Positions 35,565-48,300 of a stretch of 64,000 nt of DNA are shown here, piece after piece. The translations under genes and the position numbers were made by a program. Source of the stretch: Owenia fusiformis (Eukaryota > Annelida > Polychaeta > Sabellida > Oweniidae); the NCBI GenBank assembly GCA_903813345.2, contig CAIIXF020000008.1, forward strand, positions 34,868,867-34,932,866. The letters run 5' to 3'. Position 1 is the first letter of the stretch. The number at the start of each line of letters is the position of its first letter. The notes beneath the pieces are model-generated. The model worked only from the letters and a program-made list of their open reading frames with translations. It did not search any database and was not told the origin of the DNA.

Positions 35565-36388
35565 TCATAAAGGTGAAAAAATAATTTCTACTTAGAGACA
35601 GGGAAGATGCAAAGAACCCACCCACATGTTTTTTTCTGAAATGTTGTCCTGATCTTCAAACCCTTCCACCCCTGCTTTTTCAATTTATGTTGCAACAATA
35701 TTTTTTTGTGGAAAACAATATTTTCCCATGTTATTTTCCCACAGGAAAAGCTCATACAATCCATTGTTTTCAGCTTAGTTTTGGTCACCCATAATGGAAA
35801 TCTTTAAAACACGAAAAGGAATTGTAAAATGGCTGTATCAAATCCAGGTGCACCAGGTGTATTTTAGGATCACACTGTCACATACAAGTGAAAATATTTT
35901 TCTGATTTTCATTTCAATATAATTTTAGACTCTCATCTTACGAAAGACCCAACCTGATGGACGGTGACAACTACGGAATGAATGATGAGGGTTATTGTAA
36001 TTCTCATTAATAAGATTCTTTGTAAATTACCTGTTAAAACTCAAATTTGTTTGGAATTTTTCTCATTCATTTTCCAATCATGGACGCAGACATCTTGGAC
36101 GAGACTTCCTGACGAGACTTCTTTGACCTACTTAAATTAGTTCTTATTTAGTCTTAATTCTAGCATGTTATTGCACCCTATTTTCCTGAGGGTATCTACA
36201 GAAATGAAATAATGTATGGATTCTACAAAACATACAATTCCTTCTCTAAATTGCTTGATATGAAGAATCCAAAAAGTAGGCCAAATTTCTCTTACGAGAT
36301 CTCACCGCCATCTTTAAAAATTTGGAAAATTTACGTGGCAGAAGGAAAAGTGATTTAATTCTCCAATTACAGATACCTCGCAGCCAAA
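35565..36388. other. Region upstream of ZFPL1 coding start
   Basis: No coding exon is supported. A plausible acceptor (CTCCAATTACAG ending at 36372) lies 16 bp before the ZFPL1 ATG, so a 5' UTR intron and an upstream non-coding exon are possible. I cannot locate the promoter. Confidence 0.45.
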
Positions 36389-39300
36389 ATGGGTCTGTGT
36401 AAGTGTCCGAAGAAGAAAGTCACAAGTCTATTTTGTTTTGAACATAGAGTTAATGTATGTGAACACTGCCTTGTGTCGAATCACCCGAAGGTATGTTTTT
36501 GAATTTTTTATTTTCATACAGTTGAGTTTGATCTATGTTTTTAGGCTGGTATTCAGGTAGAAAGCAACTTACTTTTTCAACCATTGGAATACATGTAAAT
36601 TTGGCAAAGTTCAAATCATAATTTCTCAAATCCCAGTCCATCCTGCATCCATTCAGATCATGTAAACTCTGTTAAGCATGATAAAAGGCAAGAAGTTTAG
36701 TTAGAAATAAAAGAGTTATCTCATGAATGGGACCCTTACATAGCTCCTAAAAGGTAGAAGACACTAAATGGTGTAACACTATAAGCTGAATTTTGTCCAC
36801 ATAGAGCATGTGCACAATACTTAAGACATGTAAAATTGAACTGTCAAAAGAACTGAAATATACTTACCAGCTCGTCTTTTCCGGAAGTTATGATACGTTA
36901 TGGTGTAACTACGGTAATTAATTTTAAAATATTGAAAAAATCACAAAATACAAGTTCTGAGGTATATATCGCCATTTTTAAGCGAATTAGCCCATACTAT
37001 GACTATATATTCGCACCCCCATATACAGATATATATAAACTTCATCTTCACAATAAATTGAGCTTCTTTCAAATTTCCATTTTTTGAGATAAGTGCCATT
37101 TTCTTACAATTCAAGCCGTAAAAATAGTTGGAAAGTGCTTCCCAGTTGAGGTTAATGGCTTTTATACTTACATTAATGTATGGAGCACTTAAAATGTACT
37201 TAGAATCGTATAAATAGCTCTATTCTGTGAGATTTATTTTTGTTTTTATTTTTATATTTTTCTCACCTCATAATTGAAGAGCTCCGCTGTCGATTTACAT
37301 TCAGTTACACTTATTTCCTTGAAAATTCGCCATGATTGGAACAAATGATGGTTGGTTTATGTTTTATTCATTTAGTTTGTATTTGAATCTAGCTACTTAA
37401 ACACAAAACATGTCTTCATGTTATGCTAAAGAGCAAAGATCGCGAATTCTAGGTGAAGCCAATTATTTTGCACAAGTCATATCCTGATTGCATCATAGTT
37501 ACTTTGTACTAGTGTTGTCGCGATTAATCGATACATCGCGATATACATCGCCAAAGCTGATTCTGGCGATGCATCGATGTCTGAAACAAAACATCGATGT
37601 TTTTAAAAAAAAGTCATTTGCTAAAAATCACCCTTTCTTATCTTATTTTGACGCAAATCGCTTAAATTTCTCATGTCTTATTTCATTTCCCAATGTTTTC
37701 TGATATTATTTCGCTTTAAAACTGTTTTAGCTAGTCGAAATGAACCATTAATCTAAGAAAAATTACTTTACTTTCATTTCACCGTTACTAGAAGTTCCCG
37801 GATGAACCAGCGTTCTGTATTTTAGTGCATTAGCGTTCGGTATTTCAGTGCACTTTTCTCGGACTTTTTCTCGATGTACATCGCGATGTGCATCGATGTT
37901 TACTACTGAAAATTGCCGATGCATCGATGTACGATTATGGCACATCGCGACAACACTACTTTGTACTAGTCACATCCTGATTGCATCAGCCAATTCACGT
38001 GATTTACAGTTTACACATGGTTTCAATATACATGTTATACTACTTCCGGGTAGGGTAGTGTTTTTTATACTTTAAAAATGAAGCCATTTCGATCAGTTTT
38101 TATAATCCTTGGTAGAACTGAAAGGTATTACAATACATATTTAAATTAATACACATGAGTGTATTTGATGAACTCTCAAAAAATAAAACCCACAATAACA
38201 CCCTATGCAGACAGAGCCTGTGGGAAATATTGGGTGGGGAGCAAATGAGCGGAGGGTGCGGAGCTAACGGTCATTTTTGAATTTAAATTTGGAATATTTC
38301 TGGAACTAAGCCGTTTTGGGACTTCAAATATACCAAGATATGTGTATTTTACACCAAATATCAATACAATTGTGCAAATAGTAGCGCAATTCATTCTATA
38401 GCGACGCAGTGTGCCCTAAACCTTTCCCAGACCTATATATTTTGAAATTATCCTTTTAATACGGAGCCCCCAGCATTCATAAAAAATGGTGTTCAAGGTA
38501 CACTATCTATACAAATTATTTTTGCATCTTGGAAGCCAGGCAGTATCTGTGTGATTTTATAAAAATTCGGAAATGTTCTTCAGATATGAGCCCCCTCTAA
38601 ATATTGGGTGCGGAGCAGCTCCATAAACGTAGCTCCGCACCCAATATTTAGAGGGGGCTCATATCTGAAGAACATTTCCGAATTTTTATAAAATCACACA
38701 GATACTGCCTGGCTTCCAAGATGCAAAAATAATTTGCATGGGTAGTGTATCTTGAACACCATTTTTTATGAATGCTGGGGACGCAGTATTAAAAGGATAG
38801 TCTCAAAATATATAGGTCTGGGAAATGTTTAAGGCATACTGCGTCGCTATAAAATGAATTGCACTACTATTTTCACAATTTTATTGATATTTGGTGTCAA
38901 ATACACATATCTTGGTATATTTGAAGTCCCAAAACGGCTTAGTTTCAGAAATACCCCAATTTTAAATTCAAAAATGACCGTTAGCTCCGCACCCTCCGCT
39001 CATTTGCGCCGCACCCAATATTTCCCACAGGCTCTGTCTGCATAGGGTGAATAATATCTTTTTTATTCACAATTTCATGTCATTAATGTTTCTAACAAGT
39101 CACCTCTTTCTCTCTTTTCTTTATTTTTGTCAACAGTCAAAATCGGAATTTAAAACTTGGTTTCTTTACAAGCTCTGCTTCTGTAAATACTAAATAACAA
39201 GAAAAATGTTAAACCTTACATCCTACACTTATTTGATATGAAATAGGCGATCATTGATATCATTTTTGTGCTGTTAAGTGTGGATCTTTTAATTTTTTAG

Positions 39301-42300
39301 TCAAACTTGATCGCTGATCTCTGTCGATGTGACGTCACGCATTAAGTATGCACGCATGGACAGTACAATACATAAGGCAATATGGCGTCTTAGGCCTATA
39401 CATGAGCCAGAATGGAGGTCTGCAAGTTGAAATGAATATGTTTGTTTATGCATCAATCGATCACACATATAATCCAGACAATCTTTCAAATCATATACTT
39501 AACATTGTAATGGATTTATTTATTTTGTGAGCTAACCTTCACTTTAATTTTCATTGGTGAAGCAATGATTTTACCTAAAATGAGTCCCTGTCTTTGCATA
39601 GTGATATTTAAAAATCGAGAAGCAAAACCTATGTTGAATATACTGTGTATTGATGAAGTTTATATATAGCCTAGGGGAACTCAAAAATATTGTTATTATA
39701 TCGGCAAATTCGCTCGAAAATGGGTGTACACCCTAGAAATTGAATGTTGTTGATTTTTTCAATATTTTAAAATTAATTACCGTAGTTACACCATAATGTA
39801 TCATAACTTCCGGTAGAGGCGAGCTGGTGAGTATTTTCTATTATTTTGACAGTTCAATTTTACATGTCTTTAGTATTGTGCACATGCTCTATGTGGACAA
39901 AATTCAGCTTATAGTGTTACACCATTTAGTGTCTTCTACCTTTTAGGAGCCATGTAAGGGTCCCATTCATGAGATAACTCTTTTATTTCTAACTAAACTT
40001 CTTGCCTTTTATCATGCTTAACAGAGAGTAGTCCTATTCAAAAACTTCCTGTTCGGTTATATGGTGAAAAAAATATCCCACGAACGAAAAAAGATTTTGC
40101 TACATTTATAAGCGAGCATTGATTTCTGAGCCTGTAAAAAGCATGTAGGACCTGATTACCCCATTGATTTACTGAGACCGCCAAAAATATAGTTCAATTT
40201 TTTGGTTCAAAATTATAATCTCTCAGCGGTCCCTGACACTCCTACTAGCTATTACCAAACATTAATTGTCAATACATGTACAAATATACGTGTCATACAT
40301 CTACAAAGTAGCAAACTAGTGTTTTAAGTACTACCCTCAGTCAGAATTCATATGTGACTTGTTCAGATTGTCTTGGCAAGATGAAATAATATACATTAGT
40401 TGAGTTCGTTATGACCTCTACCCACATATAGTGGGGGGGGGGCTGATGATGGGAAGTTCTACCATCGAATCGAGGCCTGTATGAAGAGTTTAGATGGTTA
40501 TCGCTGAAAAAAATCTTATAGTATTATGATTCATTTCACTAATAAAAGCGATGTCCCGTGATCATTTCAGCCCATTTTACTGTTTTATTGCATCTGTAAA
40601 ACTCCAAAAATAAGAAATCAGGAGACCATTGTGCAATAATATAGAAAAGTTAATTCATATTGTACATGAATGGCATTTGTATATTTCAGATTATTTCGTT
40701 TTTTTGTGCAATGAAGCCTGTGCCTTCTTGTAATTTGCAGAATTTCAGCCATGTTATCTTTTTGAAAATACTATGGCTCTGAGAAGCATCAAAATATAAA
40801 AGGCCACACACTTTAAAGCCAACTAGAAGCAATCCAAGATAAATAAATGTCATTTATGTACAATATATGTAAAAATATATTTTTCCATATATTGTTGCAT
40901 AATGATCTTTTGATTTCATGTTTTCTAGATTTTACTGACGCAATAAAACAGTGCAATGGGCTGTAGTCTGTATCCAATAGATGGAATATCTTGAGAATTC
41001 GGTCTATTGATCACCTGGAATTGATCATCTTGTCAATTGATCATCATGTCAATGATAAGGACTATTCAGTGCATAATAATATATTTCAATCCCAAAGTTT
41101 AACATATGTGGTCTAAAGTCTGAATATTTTTATTCCAAATTTCAATGTATTTCTAACCATTTATGCATATGAATTAAATTTTATACTGACTATCTTTAGC
41201 TTCAATTCAACTGTTATCCCCTTTAAATTATATTTACCAAAATAAATGTCTCCAAGGCTCAATACCAGCATCTAATGCATGATACATTTCTGTTTGTGTT
41301 AAATTTTGTAGGGGTCATCTGTGCCAGGTTTGTTTATTGTGGTTTTAAATAGGTGCAAAATTCTCATTTTTTCCCAATAATCGCAAAGCTTTTGCTTCAT
41401 TTGTGCATTCTATCCTTGAGATAAGAATCTTTTGGGCATCTACATATATAGGCAATCCATTTCAGAAGGATTACTTTATTTAATTTGAAAAACTACAGCT
41501 TATTTATTATGTATCTAGACTTAAATCATAGGTGTAGCGCTCGATACGCTGGGTAAGCACAGGCGTATCAGATACAAGCAAATTTCAAAATTTCAAATTT
41601 CAGACCCCCCTAAACGCTCATTTTTGCTTCGCTCAACTCATGTTCCCGTGGTGGCGTATTACTGAGAAATGTAGCGGTACGCCCATGTTAGTGAACAATG
41701 GATGCCAGCACATAGACTTTGTTGCGTCAACCATATGAGCACTCAGCACACAATATCTTAAGAGATATTAAATTAACAGTAAAATGGACTCGCTTCCTCA
41801 TAAGGTCCAGAAGTTTTGATACGCAATTTGCACAATTGTTTAAGATAGTCTGTACCATTGTATCTTGTCATTTCAATGCATAGTTCAGTCATATTAGAAC
41901 TGGCTCCAGGATAGTGACTATAGTCCAGTTTGTACATTGTGTAAAAGAGTCTGTACCAGTGCATAGTTCAGTCATATTTGAACTGGCTCCAGGATAGTGA
42001 CTATAGTCCAGTTTGTACATTGTGTAAAAAGAGTCTGTACCATTGTATCTTGTCATTTCAGTGCATAGTTCAATCATATTTGAACTGGCTCCAGGATAGT
42101 GACTATAGTCCAGTTTGTACATTGTGTAAAAGAGTCTGTACCATTGTATTTTGTCATTTCGGTGCATAGTTCAGTCATATTTGAACTGGCTCCAGGATAG
42201 TGACTATAGTCCAGTTTGTACATTATGTAAAAGAGTTTGTACCATTGTATCTTGTCATTTCAGTGCATAGTTCAGTCATATTTGAACTGGCTCCAGGATA

Positions 42301-45300
42301 GTGACAATAGTCCAGTTTGTACATTGTGTAAAACAGTCTACCATTGTATCTTGTTATTTCAGTGCATAGTTCAATCATATTTGAACTGGCTCCAGGATAG
42401 TGACTATAGTCCAGTTTGTACATTGTGTAAAACAGTCTACCATTGTATCTTGTTATTTCAGTGCATAGTTCAATCATATTTGAACTGGTTCCAGGATAGT
42501 GACTATAGTCCAGTTTGTACATTGTGTAAAAAGAGTCTGTACCATTGTATCTTGTCATTTCAGTGCATAGTTCAATCATATTTGAACTGGCTCCAGGATA
42601 GTGACTATAGTCCAGTTTGTACATTATGTAAAACAGTCTACCATTGTATCTTGTTATTTCAGTGCATAGTTCAGTCATATTTGAACTGGCTCCAGGATAG
42701 TGACTATAGTCCAGTTTGTACATTATGTAAACAACAGCTGAGCAATGAAGAGATGGGCCAATGTGTCAGACTTATATGTTATGGTAAGTCAGTTTTCATT
42801 AACATTGTTTGGACACATTAATTTGAGGGAAAAAAAGCAGATATACTTTTTTCATTACACAAACTGTATTTTAGGATGCCCCATAGCACAACCAATTGTC
42901 TGTAAAGAGTTTCTAATCTCTGCCAGTAGGTGGACTTACTCCATACACTATGTCAATTACATCAATGAAATATAAAAATAAAGTTCAGACCACCCTGGCC
43001 AAAAATTCTTCCAAAAACATGCAGTTTTCACCATTTTGAGCACTTTTTAATCTGTGGCTTAAAATTCCAAAGTGGAACCCCCTGGTATATTTTAAACTGA
43101 ATCCCAACTCCTTATCAAAAGATGGCTACGGGCCTGCTAGCCCTATAATTCAATAATGCAGCCATTATAATTACAGTATTCTATATTTTCAGATGTCCTA
43201 CATTGGAAATGTATTGATAGATACGCGAGACAGCTTCCGCCAAATACTGCTCCTGCAGGCTACTGCTGTCCAAATTGTAAAACCGGCATCTTCCCACCAC
43301 CAAATATGGTGTCTCCTGTAGCAGATGCGCTGAAATCGGTCTTGTCACAAGTCAACTGGGCCCGAGCTGGACTAGGCTTACCACTTGTGAGTATTATTTT
43401 GTTTGAAATAAGATAAAGTTTCAGAAATGTTTAGTTCCAAATCTCTGAAATGATGTTTATGATGGGGTATTGAGATTTAGTATGACTATTAATCACATAT
43501 AATTGCATTAAATGCTTTGGGATTTTCATATTACCTCAAAATTGTCATTGCGGTTACTATAAAAAAAGATGCCTTCCTCTTTGATTATTTAGTTTCATCT
43601 GTATGTATTGTAGACCCCTTGAGGGTTGCAATGGTGTTGAATGTAATCTTCCAGCCTAATAAAATGATTAAAAAGGGTAACATGTAATCTGTAATTTTTG
43701 TAAAGCAGTTGCCATCATCATGGCTTGCAATTGAAGCCTAGTTTCTCAAAACTGTGAAAAATTGGCTAAAATGAGGGGAGTGTGGTTGCACTCAATGTAG
43801 TGAATGCCCCCCCCCCCCTCCTTGCAGACACCCATGCTTATCATGCATGCAGCAGAAACTATAGTTTATATCTAGGAGTTATACTTACATTCTTTACATT
43901 AAACTATTTTGTGATATCTGTTTCAGATTGATGAACCCCCAGAACAACAATCAGCCCCAGCGCCATCTACAAATGATAGCCTGATTATCACAACCAGTCA
44001 CAGTAGCGCCTCCTATAGTACACAACAACAATACAGTCCTCCAGCCCAGACCCAGTTCAACCCACCACCCCAATATAGCTCCAGTAGTGCCCCCTATCTA
44101 GCCCAGAACACACCACACATGACTGCCCAACACAGCAGTATAAACATAGGGGATGTTGCCCCACATGTAAGGGGATCAGATAAGCTAGGTACGTTTGCTA
44201 ATTATAATACAGGGTGATCACTAAGTAGTGACACCAGGTCTCTCATTTTTACAAATTTTTAAACAATCTCTCTAATTTTGGCACACACTAGTGGGCATGC
44301 AATTATGAGTAAACAACTTTTAAAATCTGTTTTTAAACATACACATTTTAATTTTACATAAACTCACAATTGCATTTTTAAGGCATGTTGAAAATATAAG
44401 CAAGATTCCTTAAAATTTGACATAATGAGAGACCTAGTGTCATTACTTATTGATCACCCTGTATGGCTAATGTATCAAAATGGCCACTTTTATCATTGAG
44501 AGTATGTATGATCATAGTAATAGACTATAGGTTTTGTAAAGAGTTTGATTGTCTGTTTTAATGTGTCAGTTATACTTCAGTTGATTTGGTTTGTTTGAAA
44601 GCTAAGGCCTAGTTAAGGTATTTTTAATTCAACAAATCTTTTAATCAAATTAAAATGTGCCATGTTGCAAAAATAGCCAAAATCCCAAATTCACATATAA
44701 AAGATAAATAAACATTTACAAAAAGCAATCTGTGCAAATATAAATACTAATATTTCTATAGCACATATTTCCTGTATTTTCTTAAAGGAACAAAATGCGT
44801 AAATGAAGTCTCACTTTTGATCTTCAGAGTATTTCCAGTGGATTAATAAGTACCAGATCTTTCATTTGACACCAAAAACAGCTCAAACATATCACATCAG
44901 AGTTGACACTAGATCATGAAAAAATATTTTCAATATATCAATTTATATATTTCAAGTTTTTAGCAATGATAGTTAGAAACCCATACCTCTCTATCGTTTC
45001 AAAAAATTTACCCAACGTATCGGTCTCTGTTAATTTATGGCATCCATACTTTTTGGAAAGGTAACACTTTGAGGTTCAATTTTCTGCCGGATGCCCTCGC
45101 AAACTCTCATTGGTTGCTCTGTATTGTAGCATTCTGTTGCCATGGTTACGCATCTTTAGACATCTTACCTTGGAATCTTAAATCATTTGTAGCTTTGTCA
45201 TTACTTAGTCTATAGGGATGATATTGGTATCAAATTGAACCTTATTAAATTCACTAAATGTTCACGATGTTCAATTATGCAAATGAGCTAATTTGCATAA

Positions 45301-48300
45301 TGTGTGACGTCATCAATCTATTTTTGGTTCAGAATTTTCCAGTATAGCAGCATATCTTGTAGAACTGAGGTCGTATGGCAGAATTTCTGCAAAAGTTTGC
45401 CCTTTCTTCTTCGAGTAGAAGGTATAAACAAGACAAAAATGAAAACGGATTCAATATTGAATCAGTATTGACCGAGTTATTCAGTTTTTAAGGCAGCTAC
45501 CAAGAACGTCATTATTTGACAATTATCTCAATAGAGACATTACCTTGAAAACGAAAGGTTTGATAACTTTGTTGTTATTTGGTCCACAGAGGTGATATTG
45601 GTATCAAATTAAGCTTAAGCAAATGTTCCATATGACTATGATATTTAATTATGCAAATTAGCTCATTTGCATAAATAAATGTATTTTCTTTGTTCAATTT
45701 TCGCCAGTTTTTAAACTGAAGAGTTTCTGCATATTTTATCCTTTCTTTTATTAGTGGAAGGTAAAAGCAATTTAAAATTAAGACAGATTTGAATTTGGAT
45801 CAGCATTAATCAAGTTAATAAGCAGTTTAGACGACTTTTGTTTAAACATCATTGTTTGAAAATTATAGATTAAATATCAGAATAACAAAATGAAAAATTA
45901 CTAGTTGCACCAGTTTTATTACAATAACTGTTATTAAAATACATGCTCTTTTAATCTGAAATTTGAAAAGAAATTGCTTTTTACAGAATGTCTATGATTA
46001 TATAATTATTATATTATGTGATACAGTCTCTATGATAATATTGTCCACATAGTACGACCATAAAGTCCATCTATCAACAGCTAAATATAATGTGTATCTT
46101 AAGAGGTGTAAAAACCTCTATTATCAATATGAAACATGATAGTCTAATGTTACATAACAGCATTTAAGGTTGGCGTCAACTAATTCCTTTGAATGTTTAA
46201 ATATTAACTCGAGAATATACTAAAACATGTACCGGTACTTCTTAAATATATTACTCATGTTATCTGATTTCAATGCATACATAGTGTTTAACATATAGAG
46301 TGTTTTGGATGAATCATATTCATGCTAGATTTGCTGATTCATTTTCATCTTCACTTTCATTTACAGAGTTCAGGCAATCTACATTGTCACATCCGCAGGC
46401 AGGAATGCAGGTTATCTGTTTCTTTATGCACCCACAACCTCCAGTAGAGCACTTTGTTTTGCAGGAGCATGTAGTAAGCTCAATGCAAGCCTTTGGAATA
46501 GGTGGCAATGATGTCCATAACGGCTTTAGGATATTAGTTGTACCTGACTCAAGGAACCAACCACCAGTGTCTTGTGCAGGTTCAACATCTATCAAAACTC
46601 TGTCTGCTTGTGTCCATATCCTTGCCTGATAGTCGGCACGGAGTATATGAAATCCCAGTGCATCTGATGTCGGGGGCATTGCCTCTAAACTTTTCTTTGC
46701 TTTTGTGAAGATATGAAGTCTTGCCTTGTCAACATCTTCAAAAGTAGTGCCGTAAAGACAACAGACATATTTCTCTAGATTGGTCACATCATAAGATTTT
46801 CGCCCAAGGCCATTGAGTAGTTTGGGGTTTTTCAAAAATACCTTCCAGCAGGTTGATTTGCTGTGGCCCTTGAATGATGACACAGAATCACATCCTGTGA
46901 ATGCGTGAAACCCCAAAATTGCTGATATGGTGTCCTCATTTAGACTTCCTACAATTTCATGGATGGGATAGTATTTCTGTGTTTTGCTGGTACCAGCTTT
47001 CATCCAGACTTCTGTATTGGGCTTAAAGAAGGCTATTAATAGCAACAAAACATCAGTGTCTTTACATACTATTATGAATCTCTTAAGCCCATTTTCAACA
47101 GCATCCAAACTATGAAGAACAATTCGTGTGTCTGCTTCTTCGTGATTGCAGTTACTAAAGGGGACATGTTCTCTTACACTGGAGTGTGCACTCTCTAACC
47201 CTCCACTCACTACAAGTTCTTTAGAGCTTGGTAATTGCTGTGCTCTTTCAAGTAACCGTATCGATAAGAATCTGGCAAGATCTGACTTGTTTTCATTATG
47301 AGATATGTAGTTCTGCCAGGAATTAGGCATAGGTATTTCAGGTGAATCTATTTTCTTTCTGATTGGTATAGTCTTGGAGGTTCGTCTCTTTCTAGTAGTT
47401 GACTTGATGCTTTCATGCCTGTACACATCAAATACAACATCAATTCTTCTTGTCTCTGGCCTGTTAAAATGGGAAAGCACAACATTTGAGAAGATGTCTC
47501 CATACTGCCCAAATGTTTTACATGTTTCCTGTTTTCCCAATGCATGGACAACTGCGAATCCATCTATGATGACACACGATCCTTCTTCTGATGAGGGGAG
47601 TGAAGGAGGGATGTTTATGCCTTTTGTGATTGCACCCAGTATATCAGACTTCATTGTAGTATTCATGTCACCTCTAGCATTTGTCAGTGATTGTGGAAAT
47701 GGGAATAATTCATGTCTTAAGATAGTATTCATCTCAACTTCTCTTCCTGCACTTGATGCAATGAGAAGTCGCTGCAACAGCTTTCTGTCAGCTTTAATGA
47801 CTTTTTGTTTATTTGCATCACCTGAAGTGATTTTTGTGTTGAACATCGATGCAAAGGTTTTGCTATTGTGCTTTTGGATTCTCTCGTGAAATTTTTTCTC
47901 ACGCTCTACCAGTCTCTCTTTTACGTTTTTTATGAGTGCTGTTTTCCCCCTCTCATTTGCTGTTAGAAGGTCACGTTCAACATCCAATGGGGCTACATCT
48001 TTTGTTGAAAGACTTATCAGGTCATACTCGCCGTCTTGATTCGGAGCTACATTCAGTTGAAATATATTAAAAACTTTCATTTGATCCTTCAGTTTTGAAA
48101 CATCATCATTATCACGTTTGATGCTTGATCTAACATCATCATTCCTTGAAAATCCTCCCTCGTTCTGATTATGTTTGATTCCTAACATTTCTTTTGTCAT
48201 TTCAAGAATTTGTGATCTTTGGGACCATGTTACGCAGAACCGGTCTAGAGCTTGCTTGTTCTGTGTAATGCCAATTATGCCCCCTTGGCCTGATTTTGTC

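Larger units (their letters stand above)
36667..40026. mobile_element. Long-TIR transposon in ZFPL1 intron 1, containing two nested MITEs
   Basis: Ends are inverted copies beginning CTCTGTTAAGCATGATAAAA, and similarity continues for about 300-390 bp (36667 to about 37050 and about 39645-40026). Both arms include CTATGTGGACAAAATTCAGC or its complement. Nested inside are the hAT MITE at 37510-37958 and the palindromic MITE at 38199-39049, so this element is older than both. No coding content and no clear target duplication. Confidence 0.75.

Noticed and set aside
38203-38394. Recurrent 63-aa ORF starting M-N-C-A-T (also near 38854 and 63638)
   Set aside because: It lies in the arms of the palindromic MITE and recurs only because the repeat recurs; no protein features.
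42223-42723. 166-aa minus-strand ORF with [10 protein letters not shown] repeats
   Set aside because: Antisense reading of the ZFPL1 exon-2 array; the plus-strand frame is the one with homology and splice signals.
41846-42783. CRISPR-like array
   Set aside because: Repeats of about 100 bp are contiguous, contain exon sequence and have no unique spacers; the DNA is eukaryotic.
47374-47889. 171-aa plus-strand ORF, and other plus ORFs at 46300-50228
   Set aside because: Shadows of the long antisense transposase ORF.
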